Assembly (NCBI RefSeq): GCF_037975245.1
Contig: NC_092582.1
Location: 26,352,077 to 26,416,076, forward strand
Length of the DNA: 64,000 bases
Reading direction: 5' to 3'
DNA from: Apostichopus japonicus
Taxonomy: Eukaryota; Echinodermata; Holothuroidea; Aspidochirotida; Stichopodidae
The notes beneath the pieces are model-generated. The model was not told the DNA's origin and made no database searches. It was given only the letters and a program-made list of their open reading frames with translations. Below, piece after piece: positions 36,532 through 62,495 of the stretch (the stretch's first letter is position 1; every line of letters starts with the position of its first letter). The translations under genes and the position numbers were made by a program.

Positions 36532-39500
36532 CTAACTACGGGAAAGTATTGTAGTCGCTATGCGTCGTCTCTCGTAAGGTATATCATTCCATTTGACGTC
36601 TTTATTCAAACCCGTTGCGCTTTCGGCCAAGAGGCAAGTAAATACGCCGCAGTCACTCATGTTTCCTTGTTTGGCTGCGTCAGTTTTCATTCGAAAACGC
36701 CATTCATCTAGATTAAGAGATCTCTCAGTATTTGCGATCAATAAAAATTGTTTGATATGGTCGAGGTGTGTTTTGTTGTTCGTATTATTAAGAGAATCGT
36801 AGTAGACAACCTCGCGCTGAATGTTATCCACCACCACTAAAGTCCAATGAGAAACAGAATTTATGGGAATTAATAAGAAATCTTGCTGAAATATATCGGA
36901 ATTGCTACACCACCTATAAGCTTTGTCGTACCCATCGTTCAACAGGCTAGAAAAAAAGAATGTTGAGAAGGGGAATACCTTTGTGTTTAAAGATTTCTGA
37001 GCTGCCTCTGATAAAAGATTAAGATAAAAGTTAATGATATTGTCGTTTAACCACCCGTCCGGCTCCATCAGCAACTTCAAGTCGTTCACCATAACGTTAA
37101 TGCCAAATCCCCTGGTCACGGGTCGTCGTTGTGGGTTAAATAGGTCTTCGGCTACCTCGTCCTCCGTCGTCAAATCGATAATATCATCGGCACATTCTAT
37201 ATTTTTCTCAATGTTTTCCGTTGATCGATCCTGCTCAATAACAGGTGAGCGATTGTCATGTTTACCTTCTTTAGTTATCTGTGAATGTCCAGTGGTATGG
37301 TCAGATGTGCTAGTAGGGTTGCATACTTTCTCGTGGTACATGTCGTCCTTGGTCTGGGTTTTGCGCGTTTGTGTGACGAAACTTGAGTTAGACAGTGTTG
37401 GAGTCGTCGGTGAATTTTGTGTGTCAACATTGTCAACCTTTTCGTATACACATATGTATGCGTTATTAGCTGTTACTGTATGCAATGTCGACCCCAGGCT
37501 TGTATTGTCGTCTGCCACTGCCCATCCTGTCGAAGTTTTAAACAATGTTTGGTAATGTCCAGTACCAGTACTCTCACCAATGTGTTGAACCACAGTAGAC
37601 AAAGCATACACGGTGCATATCTTAGTAGGGATAACTAAATACTCTTCAATCTCTACAAAGCTACTGTCCTTTAATATTTGTTTACTTTTGCTATCGTAGT
37701 TATAACGTAGCAAGTGGACTATGAGCACTGGAGGTATTACGGTTAAAGACCTACTGATATCAAAAGTTTTATTTTTTTTACAGATATCACAATTAATAAA
37801 AGCAGAATCAGCGTTAAAATTGCAACAAATCAAGTCACTCATTGTGGTGTCGAATCTTGTGTTAGATATGGCTACCTGAAACATACAACCTGTTTCCTTT
37901 TTGATCTTTACACTACTGCACGACCTACACTTTGAATTCGTTTCCATCGTAAAAAGGATTTTGTCTGTCATACGCAAATGCGAGAGTAGTTGTATTGGTC
38001 CCTTAAGGAAAAATTCGCTGGCATCACACTGCGTACCTCTTTCAAAATCGCACAATGCGCACATAACTTTAAGAGTATGGATCATTTCGCTATCACTTAC
38101 AACCCTGCCGTGAAATAAGCTTCTCGATATATCTAGCAAAGTGTTAAGTCGCGAGTCACTCACGGATAAGGTACTTTCCCGGAAACATCTGTCTATGCTG
38201 CCAATACGAATAAATGACTGCAAAACTGAACTGAACCAGCAGTTATTTTCTAGATTTTGAAGCGGGGTGAACATAGGAACAACGTTGTCATATACGTTGT
38301 GACATTCGCTTGCCATGTCTCCACCTGTATATTCATTAATATTAACATTAGAAAGCACATTTCGTTCTTCATGAACGTTCTTATGGGGTGATTTTTGATA
38401 TACTGAACCCTGTGAATGTGATCTTTTTCGCGACCATTTTTCACGTATTAAGTTGGTGTTGCGTTTATCACCTGACTTATAGAAGTGTTTTACTGCATCT
38501 GAAAAAATAATTTCTAATCCACGAGAGTCTTTTGTTAATTCCTCGACAAGTTCGTCTATGCGATGAAATTTTCGTTTCCCTAACTGTATTTGCTTTAAAA
38601 CCCCCATACGTTGCTCCGAATGAGCTATAGACCGTGGAAACGAAATGCTGCTTGGTTGTCCATTTGCAACCTGCCATTTATGAAGAGAACTTGGTAGCAT
38701 ATCTGACCAAAGTGGTGCAGATGGAAGCAGGATTCTCTGTATCTCTTTTAGGAAAGTTACACAAAAGTAGGAGTTATGGTCGTCTCCAGTAGGTACTCCG
38801 GTGTAGTGACTGTTTCTGCAATCGAGGCGACCTTTCTCTATAACTTTACTAAAATGTTCAGTGAAAGGGGAATTCATACGGGAAAGGAATGCATCTTCTG
38901 ACAAATTAGTGCTGTTATTGTCAGAGGCAAAGTCGGTGTTACCTACAAAGAGGGGAGATAGTTCGTCTTTCTGTCCATTACCTTCTATGGATAAAGCTGT
39001 TATTCTTTGGTGTAATCTCTTTAAGCAAGACGATACTAGGGGTGACGCGCATTGGGACGAAAGAACAACAGAAATATCATAAACAATACATGCGAATGCT
39101 TTCAGGGAGCACGCATTAACCAGTAAGCTCAAGCAAAACATTCCAAAACGGTAGTGTTTTTTGTAATGTTTTTTTGTTAAATCTTTGCAATTTTTCATAA
39201 AGTGACCAATACATGCATGCGGTAAGGTTTTGTTACAGTCTTCGTGTGTTAATTTGCCATTCAAAATACTCCATGCACGGTTTAGGAACTGTTTGTAAGT
39301 TTCGTTGTTGAAAACATGCATGGCAGCCAATAAGAATACCCATGCCCTATCACTGTTGATTTGTACAGGGGTTGATATGCTACCATGCCCAAATAAAAGT
39401 TTTTCTTTATGTCTAAAAACGTTTAACCAATTCATAATGACAGGTAGACTTTGATCTTCGGATAATAGTATGGACACCGGCAAGGTTGACTTACCCTTTG

Positions 39501-40554
39501 TTAAATTTCTAACAGACAACTCATAATACAAAATTTGCTTTTTACCATGGCCTCTGTCCAACACCCCACCGGTCGCATCCCAGAATACTACGTCTGTTCT
39601 ACACATATCGTGCCATACCCTTAGTCCTCCTTCCGTGAAACATATTATATACATCGGACTAACAGATATTTGTTGTATGAAGCCGGGAACCCTACCACGA
39701 TGGTTATATTTTAAACAGTACTTCTGCTGCTTTTTTAGAAGACTTTTGATTTCGTCTTCATCATCACGTTCCTTAGACCTACTCTCACTTGAAATTTTCT
39801 GCATGACAGACAGCGTCCTGCCACAGTCGTTTCTGTTACCCGATGCTATAACTTCTGAAGATTTAGAAGACAGATTCCGTAAAAGAACTTTCATTGGCTT
39901 CACACCCATTGAGAGGGTCTTTCCCGCTAATCTCCTATCTAAGCCCCTAATTGGCCGAGCATGGATGTCGTACATGCTGTGCTTCATGTTTCCATTGAAG
40001 TTCACCGTGCATGAAAAGTTTCTATCCATGGAAATGAGTACGCTTACGGAACAATCTGCAAATTTGCAATACCCCTTGGCCCGGAATATCGTTTCACTAG
40101 TGTTATTGTCTATAAGATAATGGTATTTAAACATGATTACACAATAAGGGTTTATTTTAGACATACCATCTACGAAATACTTTTGCCATTCCCCTGTGGG
40201 AAGACACCTACCGCGTCTTTTACTTAATACTGTATTATAAGTGTCTGCATTGATTGAAAATGTTCCCTTCTTGGGAAACTGCTTAATAACGTAGTCATCA
40301 TTATTTGCTTGTGATCCAGACAACACACTTAACGTCTTATTTGATACACGGCTGGCAACTTCTGTACTTTCATTCTTACATGAATCGGTGTTTGTATCAT
40401 TACATTCATGGCTTGATTTGGCGGTAGGAGGTTGCGGATGTACTATTTCACTCGAGTTCAAGTTTTCTTTCAACTTAACACCATCTTTATCATGGTGCAG
40501 CTGAAATACATACGTACTTTCCGTTGTTACACTTACCAATACCGCAATAAAATG
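36532..40554 (-). CDS. Transposase-like protein with USP deubiquitinase and Ulp1 SUMO-protease domains
   Basis: One uninterrupted 4-kb frame; residues are counted from position 40539 (a TTG, not an ATG). Residues 90-290 are basic and Cys-rich. Residues 310-450 resemble a MULE-type RNase-H fold: VVFWDATGG (Asp321), VQINSDRAW (Asp397) and LPHACIGHF (Cys443, His446); the third acidic residue is unassigned. Residues 755-1035 form a USP: LQNLENNCWFSSVLQ (Cys767), zinc-binding CRSC (871) and CDIC (917), GTGHYQTLF (His995) and WAVADDN. DDIIDLTTEDE (1119-1127) is a SUMO-interacting motif. Residues 1148-1335 are an Ulp1/C48 protease: GWLNDNIINFYL, SHWTLVVVD (His1231), YYDSL (Asp1248) and QGNMSDCGVF (Gln1291, Cys1297). 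All protease residues are intact. The first ATG is codon 126, so the N-terminus must come from elsewhere, probably the PHD exon upstream. The gene lies between inverted satellite arms, consistent with a mobile-element gene. Confidence 0.8.
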   Translation of the reverse strand, partial: HFIAVLVSVTTESTYVFQLHHDKDGVKLKENLNSSEIVHPQPPTAKSSHECNDTNTDSCKNESTEVASRVSNKTLSVLSGSQANNDDYVIKQFPKKGTFSINADTYNTVLSKRRGRCLPTGEWQKYFVDGMSKINPYCVIMFKYHYLIDNNTSETIFRAKGYCKFADCSVSVLISMDRNFSCTVNFNGNMKHSMYDIHARPIRGLDRRLAGKTLSMGVKPMKVLLRNLSSKSSEVIASGNRNDCGRTLSVMQKISSESRSKERDDEDEIKSLLKKQQKYCLKYNHRGRVPGFIQQISVSPMYIICFTEGGLRVWHDMCRTDVVFWDATGGVLDRGHGKKQILYYELSVRNLTKGKSTLPVSILLSEDQSLPVIMNWLNVFRHKEKLLFGHGSISTPVQINSDRAWVFLLAAMHVFNNETYKQFLNRAWSILNGKLTHEDCNKTLPHACIGHFMKNCKDLTKKHYKKHYRFGMFCLSLLVNACSLKAFACIVYDISVVLSSQCASPLVSSCLKRLHQRITALSIEGNGQKDELSPLFVGNTDFASDNNSTNLSEDAFLSRMNSPFTEHFSKVIEKGRLDCRNSHYTGVPTGDDHNSYFCVTFLKEIQRILLPSAPLWSDMLPSSLHKWQVANGQPSSISFPRSIAHSEQRMGVLKQIQLGKRKFHRIDELVEELTKDSRGLEIIFSDAVKHFYKSGDKRNTNLIREKWSRKRSHSQGSVYQKSPHKNVHEERNVLSNVNINEYTGGDMASECHNVYDNVVPMFTPLQNLENNCWFSSVLQSFIRIGSIDRCFRESTLSVSDSRLNTLLDISRSLFHGRVVSDSEMIHTLKVMCALCDFERGTQCDASEFFLKGPIQLLSHLRMTDKILFTMETNSKCRSCSSVKIKKETGCMFQVAISNTRFDTTMSDLICCNFNADSAFINCDICKKNKTFDISRSLTVIPPVLIVHLLRYNYDSKSKQILKDSSFVEIEEYLVIPTKICTVYALSTVVQHIGESTGTGHYQTLFKTSTGWAVADDNTSLGSTLHTVTANNAYICVYEKVDNVDTQNSPTTPTLSNSSFVTQTRKTQTKDDMYHEKVCNPTSTSDHTTGHSQITKEGKHDNRSPVIEQDRSTENIEKNIECADDIIDLTTEDEVAEDLFNPQRRPVTRGFGINVMVNDLKLLMEPDGWLNDNIINFYLNLLSEAAQKSLNTKVFPFSTFFFSSLLNDGYDKAYRWCSNSDIFQQDFLLIPINSVSHWTLVVVDNIQREVVYYDSLNNTNNKTHLDHIKQFLLIANTERSLNLDEWRFRMKTDAAKQGNMSDCGVFTCLLAESATGLNKDVKWNDIPYERRRIATTILSRS

Positions 40555-41065
40555 TTACATTAAAACCAGACTTTACCGTTGAAGGAATACGCATACAGCT
40601 GTAATGGTACCATTCATCACATTGCTTGCAATGGATGTACTGTCGTTTGTTATCATAATACGTTTGACAAGTGCAATACTTTCTTTTCATATTAATGCCG
40701 ACCCAATTACTTGAAAATCTTTCTGGCTTACGTTTCCTCTTTTCCCTTGGTTTCGTTCTTGTTGCTCCTTCTCCCGATTCTACCAGTAATCGTATGTTTC
40801 CTCTGTTATTACACCATATGCTCCGGAGGACCTTCACTGACCTCTTGAGATTTTTTGTCGACCAGCCCAGCTCCATAACGACACTCTCCCAGAAAGCTTT
40901 TGATGGTGATGAGGTAACCGTCACCTTTTTTCTCACTGACGAAATTGCGGCAGAGATCTTGGCATACTCGGTACACGCAGGTCGTCCTCGCTTGTGAGCA
41001 CCGCCCTTTAGCTGAGAGAAATCCCTTGTCGGTGATCGTTCCAGGAAATGTTCGTGTGACTCTTT
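40490..41065 (-). CDS. PHD-finger / AT-hook exon upstream of the transposase frame
   Basis: The frame is open from a TATAG acceptor-like site at 41066 to TGA at 40490; the first ATG is at 40876. It reads HKRGRPAC (AT-hook-like GRP core), then KAFWESVVMELGW, a basic stretch KPREKRKRKPE, and a PHD finger (CTCQTYYDN, HCKQCDEWYHYSCMRI, FYCGIGKC). PHD fingers bind histone tails and AT-hooks the DNA minor groove. It overlaps the 4-kb frame by about 50 bases in another frame. A GTAAGT donor at 40536 inside the last PHD codons suggests splicing onto the larger frame, but no acceptor in the right phase is convincing; an intron ending at 40501 would be only 36 nt and would lead to a stop. Whether it is a first exon or a separate small protein is open. 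Confidence 0.6.
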   Translation of the reverse strand, partial: KESHEHFLERSPTRDFSQLKGGAHKRGRPACTEYAKISAAISSVRKKVTVTSSPSKAFWESVVMELGWSTKNLKRSVKVLRSIWCNNRGNIRLLVESGEGATRTKPREKRKRKPERFSSNWVGINMKRKYCTCQTYYDNKRQYIHCKQCDEWYHYSCMRIPSTVKSGFNVTFYCGIGKCNNGKYVCISAAP

Positions 41066-42435
<1,370 letters not shown>

Positions 42436-43614
42436 CGCTCACCATTTCTTGGAGTTAAGGATCAACCTTTTTCTTTCTTTCGAATGCACGAGGTATATGC
42501 CTTTAAGTCATTTTTTTACTATACTTTGCCTCTCCTCATTCTTGAAATTTGTACGCAGTACATATGACAAATAGTGCATTTGGAGATGTTGTTCAGTTGG
42601 TGGTGTATTTTAACGGAAAATTTAACATTAGGCTGGACACTATATGCACATTAGAACATGGGCTACTTGTTTTGAGGTATAATGCCTGTGTCAAATGTTA
42701 TGCCTATATAAATATAGTGAGCCAGAAGTTAAAGCAGCTAAGGTCCAGGAATTTCGTTTTCATGAACAATTTGCTAATGACTTTTATTTTACTGGCAAGA
42801 TTAAAAAAAAACAAGCTGTCGCAGAGACATCAGTAAGCAGATATGGTATATGTGCCACTTTAAGAAAAGATCAATATATATCACGTTAACTTCACTATAC
42901 GGGACAACAATATTAGATCCATATGGCTGTCATATTCTAGCATTACAAAATTACTATCATATTCTAGCATTACAAAATACTTCAGGTTCTTGGCGACTAC
43001 GTTGCGTTAGATAGTGTAAAACCGCCTATACACCCCCATTTCATCTCAACAGTGAGTAATACTGTATAGAAACCAACCATAGCCTTAAAGGAATACCAAT
43101 TATACAAAACCATGATTTTAACATCAGTCAATACTACAAGGTATAACCACTTTCAATAATTAATTCACAAGGGAATACAAATATTGGCAGAAACTATAAC
43201 TAATCTATGTACTATGAAGGAAAAACTGAATGACTGATTACAACAAGTATGTTAATGATCCTATTCAGCAGATAAATCAACTTACGCCAAGATATGCGGC
43301 ATGAACTTCTAACCCCTAAAAGGGAATATGGTAAGAGAGTTACAAACACATACACACAGCGTATGGTCAAGTTAGTGCAATACAAAACTTAAGAACCATT
43401 AATTGTGTTTGTTATAAGCCTTCTTCACTCTGTATCATTGTAGGATATCTTTAATAGGCCAAATTGACGTTATATTTGTCAACTAAAGAGTTCCACAGAA
43501 TTATAAATATAAAAACCTGTCCATTTTACACACAATTAACACATTTAAAACTGGGCAATGATTTTAAAGTACTTTCTCCTTTCAGGTTGGCATATAGACA
43601 TGTAGCTAATATCT

Positions 43615-43676
<62 letters not shown>

Positions 43677-44186
43677 GTTAATTTGAAGTAAAATAGGGCC
43701 TATATATATATAGAACAACGACATTTCAGATGAATTATAATTTGTACAACTTTTGCGATTGGGCGCTCCCAATCTACGAAAAGCATGTATCTCCTATGAA
43801 ACCAGTTAACTTTAAACATTCCTTACTAAGACCAATTCAAGGCAAAAACTAGCTACCAAGTGATATCAGGTTTATTAAATGCATTCCGTATGGGTTTTTT
43901 CACGTAATGATATAGACATGATAAAGTAAGAAGATGGAAATAACATAAAATGAAAGCCACGATTTGCTCTGATTACTTACGGATATGTCGGAGGATATTT
44001 TTTCTTCCTGTTGCTTGATAAGTCATCCCATCATACCTCTACATCCTCGTCATCTGGCGTTTGGTATCGCACTTTCGTTAACATTGGATTTATTCATTAA
44101 CAACTAAAATATCGAGTAGAAACGGCTTGCTCCGCTAGGGGAAAGTGCTTCCATATTACTGACCACATCTATTTTAAGTATTTAGT
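42436..44186. other. Core of the foldback element, right side; no gene seen
   Basis: AT-rich, with a second pure (TA)n run at 43616-43674 and a CATATTCTAGCATTACAAAA duplication near 42940-42980. No coding frame recognised. Confidence 0.5.
43616..43674. repeat. (TA)n microsatellite
   Basis: About 29 uninterrupted TA units. Confidence 0.95.
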
Positions 44187-47100
44187 GTAGCACTATCTGT
44201 TCATTGAGCTATTGAGGGCGCTGCCGGAATCCGCCTGCTGCTGGTAGTAGACCCACTTCGATTGTCATGAAAAGTCATGAAAATGAAAGAATAATGTCCC
44301 CTACATTCATTTATGATGGTCATTTGATGGCACAAAAATTATCACGGGGTTATATTGAGCAATTAATGGGGGTTGTCATTTTTGCTGTTTTCGCTCTTTA
44401 GTGTAGTATTTTGCATTGAGCCGGTGAGGGCGCTGCCGGAATCCGCCTGCTGCTGATAGTAGACCCCCTTCGATTGTCATGAAATGTCGTGAACATGGAA
44501 GAATAGTGTCCCCTACATATATTGAGGGTGGTCATTTGATGGCACAAAAATTATCACGGGGTTATATTGAGCAATTAATGGTGGTTGTCATTTTTGCTGT
44601 TTTCGCTCTTTAGTGTAGTATTTTGCATTGAGCCGGTGAGGGCGCTGCCGGAATCCGCCTGCTGCTGATAGTAGACCCCCTTCGATTGTCATGAAATGTC
44701 GTGAACATGGAAGAATAGTGTCCCCTACATATATTGAGGGCGGTCATTTGATGGCACAAAAATTATCACGGGGTTAAATTGAGCAATTAATGGGGGTTGT
44801 CAGTTTTGCTGTTTTCGCTCTTTAGTGTAGTATTTTGCATTGAGTCGGTGAGGGCGCTGCCGGAATCCGCCTGCTGCTGCTGATAGTAGACCCCCTTCGA
44901 TTGTCATGAAATGTCGTGAACATGAAAGAATAGTGTCCCCTACATATATTGAGGGTGGTCATTTGATGGCACAAAAATTATCACGGGGTTAAATTGAGCA
45001 ATTAATGAGGGTTGCCATTATAGCTGTTTTCGCTCTTTAGTGTAGTATTTTTGCATTGAGCCGATGAGGGCGCTGCCGGAATCCGCTGCTGCTGATAGTA
45101 GACCCCCTTCGATTGTCATGAAAAGTCATGAAAATGAAAGAGTAGTGTCCCCTACAGTCATTTATGATGGTCATTTGCTGGCACAAAAATTATCACGGGG
45201 TTAAATTGAGCAATTAATGGGGGTTGTCATTTTTGCTGTTTTCGCTCTTTAGTGTAGTATTTTTGCATTGAGCCGATGAGGGCGCTGCCGGAATCCGCCT
45301 GCTGCTGGTAGTAGACCCCCTTCGATTGTCATGAAAAGTCATGAAAACGAAAGAGCAATGTCCTTTACATTCATTTATGATGGTCATTTGATGGCACAAA
45401 AATTATCACGGGGTTAAATTGAGCAATTAATGGGGGTTGCCATTATAGCTGTTTTCGCCCTTTAGTGTAGTATTTTTGCATTGAGCCGATGAGGGCGCTG
45501 CCGGAATCCGCCAGCTGCTGATAGTAGACCCCCTTCGATTATCATGAAATGTCGTGAACATGAAAGAATAGTGTCCCCTACATATATTGAGGGTGGTCAT
45601 TTGATGGCACAAAAATTATCACGGTGTTATATTGAGCAATTAATGGTGGTTGTCATTTTTGCTGTTTTCGCTCTTTAGTGTATTATTTTGCATTGAGCCG
45701 ATGAGGGCGCTGCCGGAATCCGCTGCTGCTGATAGTAGACCCCCTTCGATTGTCATGAAAAGTCATGAAAATGAAAGAATAATGTCCCCTACATTCATTT
45801 ATGATGGTCATTTGATGGCACAAAAATTATCACGGTGTTATATTGAGCAATTAATGGGGGTTGTCATTTTTGCTGTTTTCGCTCTTTAGTGTATTATTTT
45901 GCATTGAGCCGATGAGGGCGCTGCCGGAATCCGCCTGCTGCTGATAGTAGACCCCCTTCCATTATCATGAAATGTCGTGAACATGGAAGAATAGTGTCCC
46001 CTACATATATTGAGGGTGGTCATTTGATGGCACAAAAATTATCACGGGGTTATATTGAGCAATTAATGGTGGTTGTCATTTTTGCTGTTTTCGCTCTTTA
46101 GTGTAGTATTTTGCATTGAGCCGGTGAGGGCGCTGCCGGAATCCGCCTGCTGCTGATAGTAGACCCCCTTCGATTGTCATGAAATGTCGTGAACATGGAA
46201 GAATAGTGTCCCCTACATATATTGAGGGTGGTCATTTGATGGCACAAAAATTATCACGGGGTTAAATTGAGCAATTAATGGGGGTTGTCAGTTTTGCTGT
46301 TTTCGTTCTTTAGTGTAGTATTTTGCATTGAGCCGGTGAGGGCGCTGCCGGAATCCGCCTGCTGCTGATAGTAGACTCCCTTCGATTGTCATGAAATGTC
46401 GTGAACATGAAAGAATCGTGTCCCCTACATATATTGAGGGTGGTCATTTGATGGCACAAAAATTATCACGGGGTTAAATTGAGCAATTAATGAGGGTTGC
46501 CATTATAGCTGTTTTCGCTCTTTAGTGTAATATTTTTGCATTGAGCCGATGAGGGCGCTGCCGGAATCCGCTGCTGCTGATAGTAGACCCCCTTCGATTG
46601 TCATGAAAAGTCATGAAAACGAAAGAATAATGTTCCCTACATTCATTTATGATGGTCATTTGCTGGCACAAAAATTATCACGGGGTTAAATTGAGCAATT
46701 AATTGGGGTTGTCATTTTTGCTGTTTTCGCTCTTTAGTGTAGTATTTTTGCATTGAGCCGATGAGGGCGCTGCCGGAATCCGCCTGCTGCTGATAGTAGA
46801 CCCCCTTCGATTATCATGAAATGTCGTGAACATGGAAGAATAGTGTCCCCTTCATATATTGAGGGTGGTCATTTGATGGCACAAAAATTATCACGGGGTT
46901 AAATTGAGCAATTAATGGGGGTTGTCAGTTTTGCTGTTTTCGCTGTTTAGTGTAGTATTTTGCATTGAGCCGGTGAGGGCGCTGCCGGAATCCGCCTGCT
47001 GCTGATAGTAGACCCCCTTCGATTGTCATGAAATGTCGTGAACATGAAAGAATAGTGTCCCCTACATATATTGAGGGTGGTCATTTGATGGCACAAATAT

Positions 47101-48035
47101 TATCACGGGGTTATATTGAGCAATTAATGAGGGTTGCCATTATAGCTGTTTTCGCTCTTTAGTGTAGTATTTTTGCATTGAGCCGATGAGGGCGCTGCCG
47201 GAATCCGCTGCTGCTGATAGTAGACCCCCTTCGATTGTAATGAAAAGTCATGAAAATGAAAGAATAATGTCCCCTACATTCATTTATGATGGTCATTTGC
47301 TGGCACAAAAATTATCACGGGGTTAAATTGAGCAATTAATTGGGGTTGTCATTTTTGCTGTTTTCGCCCTTTAGTGTAGTATTTTTGCATTGAGCCGATG
47401 AGGGCGCTGCCGGAATCCGCCTGCTGCTGATAGTAGACCCCCTTCGATTGTCATAAAAAGTCATGAAAACGAAAGAGCAATGTCCTTTACATTCATTTAT
47501 GATGGTCATTTGATGGCACAAAAATTATCACGGGGTTAAATTGAGCAATTAATGGGGGTTGCCATTATAGCTGTTTTCGCCCTTTAGTGTAGTATTTTTG
47601 CATTGAGCCGATGAGGGCGCTGCCGGAATCCGCCTGCTGCTGATAGTAGACCCCCTTCGATTGTCATGAAATGTCGTGAACATGAAAGAATAGTGTCCCC
47701 TACATATATTGAGGGTGGTCATTTGATGGCACAAAAATTATCACGGGGTTAAATTGAGCAATTAATGAGGGTTGCCATTATAGCTGTTTTCGCTCTTTAG
47801 TGTAGTATTTTTGCATTGAGTCGATGAGGGCGCTGCCGGAATCCGCCTGCTGCTGATAGTAGACCCCCTTCGATTGTCATGAAAAGTCATGAAAATGAAA
47901 GAATGATGTCCCCTACATTCATTTATGATGGTCATTTGCTGGCACAAAAATTATCACGGGGTTATATTTAGCGAAACATTGGGGTTGTCAAATTACCTGT
48001 TTTCGCTCTGTAGTGTAATATTTCTGCATTGCGAT
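44187..48035 (-). repeat. 213-bp satellite array, right arm (about 18 copies, inverted)
   Basis: The same unit as the left arm, in reverse complement (GGCGCTGCCGGAATCC, GTAGACCCCCTTCGATTGTC, GGCACAAAAATTATCACGG). Period is about 212 bp. Several units carry a 3-bp change in the GCTGCTG run, and one has an extra CTG (near 44876). Blocks recur at about 10 units (45214 and 47336). Right-arm units keep the CATTGAGC variant at the place where left-arm units mostly have other sequence. Confidence 0.95.
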
Positions 48036-48960
48036 TTTATAAAATACCTTATTAAATCATATTCAATCCTCATCATTTTTCAGACCATCAGTAATATCCA
48101 AGCATAAAAAAGTAATGTGATGACTCACAAAATCTCCCCAAAATCAATAAAGCAGGTTAGTTTAGGGTTATTTTCCGAAGTTTAACCTCTCAGATCGACG
48201 TACACTAATCTAACTTTTTTAGTGATACGTCAATAACCCCGGAGTTTATTTTCCAATCTCCCTACGAGCAAACAGACGAAGAATATCTAACATCAATACA
48301 AACTTCACTTGTCAATTGGGAAATTGAGCGTAAAGAATGAGGTACAGTTTGCGCCTTCTTTTAATTCCTTAAAATTAACAGACTAAAAACTTCGCCAATT
48401 TTGTCTATTTCCCCTGTCCCTTCGTTCTCAAGAGCATCTCACTTCGCATGGTAACGTTTTTGCTGTTAACAACATTTTCCGCATATTTCACATAATTTGC
48501 GGTCAGCCTTTGACCCAAACAGCCAACCTCCGCGACTACAGTGTTGAACTTTAGCGACGACGTTTTTTTTCGAGATACCTTCCTTTGCTTCCTTGGAATG
48601 CTCGATTGTCTGTGCAACCTGCATGAATTCAATACCCTATTCGAGGTAGACGCTGTTCATTTTCAGCGATCTGTCAGAGGTCTGTTGGCCAGCTTCAGCC
48701 CGGTTACGGAATGTACGTACCTGCAGTACGTGTTCCCTTCTTTACTTCCATGCACTAAGATATAGAGCTTAGGCGACCCAAGGAGCTGCTACTCTAACAG
48801 CTCCCTGGGCGACCTAAGTACACATGCATCCATATGTTGTAACGCTGATACGTTACATAGGATTTTTCCATTCGTACGAGGTCTGCTCTCAAGTGACGGT
48901 GGTGCTGACTCTGGAGCGATAGGAGCATGCTCTCCCTGTTAGTATTTAGTCTAGCAAAAG
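48036..48960. other. Upstream region of ALDH9A1, presumed promoter and 5' UTR
   Basis: CpG dinucleotides become more frequent from about 48480 than in the flanking satellite. A hairpin lies at 48768-48818. No TATA box was chosen. Short frames at 48405-48765 on both strands show no resemblance to known proteins. Confidence 0.4.
48768..48818. repeat. 51-bp hairpin upstream of ALDH9A1
   Basis: CTTAGGCGACCCAAGGAGCTG, a 9-nt loop, then CAGCTCCCTGGGCGACCTAAG: 21-bp arms that pair with few mismatches. It could be a tiny foldback remnant or an RNA hairpin in the 5' region; function unknown. Confidence 0.6.
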
Positions 48961-62112
<13,152 letters not shown>

Positions 62113-62289
62113 TACAATTCTATTCACTTTTGGAGTATCCTTGTGAAAAATCAAGCAAAGTATCATGTTATCATATTTTGCATTCTGAGATGTCTGTGGA
62201 CATTAAATCATCAACAGAGTGATGGATATCTCTGTCATACTTGCGTAGATGTATTATAGTGAGAACATGTGCTCTATTGTTTTTGGCAG

Positions 62290-62495
62290 CCAGTTGGGAC
62301 AATTTCCTAATGCTAATACCTCTCTTAACTGTACTCCTATATCCTGCTCTCAAAGCACTGTTATTGTCAGTACAAACAGTTCCTAACCTTGGTCTGATAG
62401 AAACATGATATTAATACTGCTTGTACTGACAATACGAGTGCTCTGAAGTGGGACATGACACTACAGTATAGTATAGACAAAATTGTCCCAACTGG
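62290..62495. mobile_element. 206-bp foldback element with 16-bp inverted ends, copy 2
   Basis: CCAGTTGGGACAATTT at the left is the reverse complement of the right end AAATTGTCCCAACTGG. Inside, GCACTGTTATTGTCAGTACA pairs with TGTACTGACAATACGAGTGC. Non-coding; related to the element at 57177. Confidence 0.75.
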
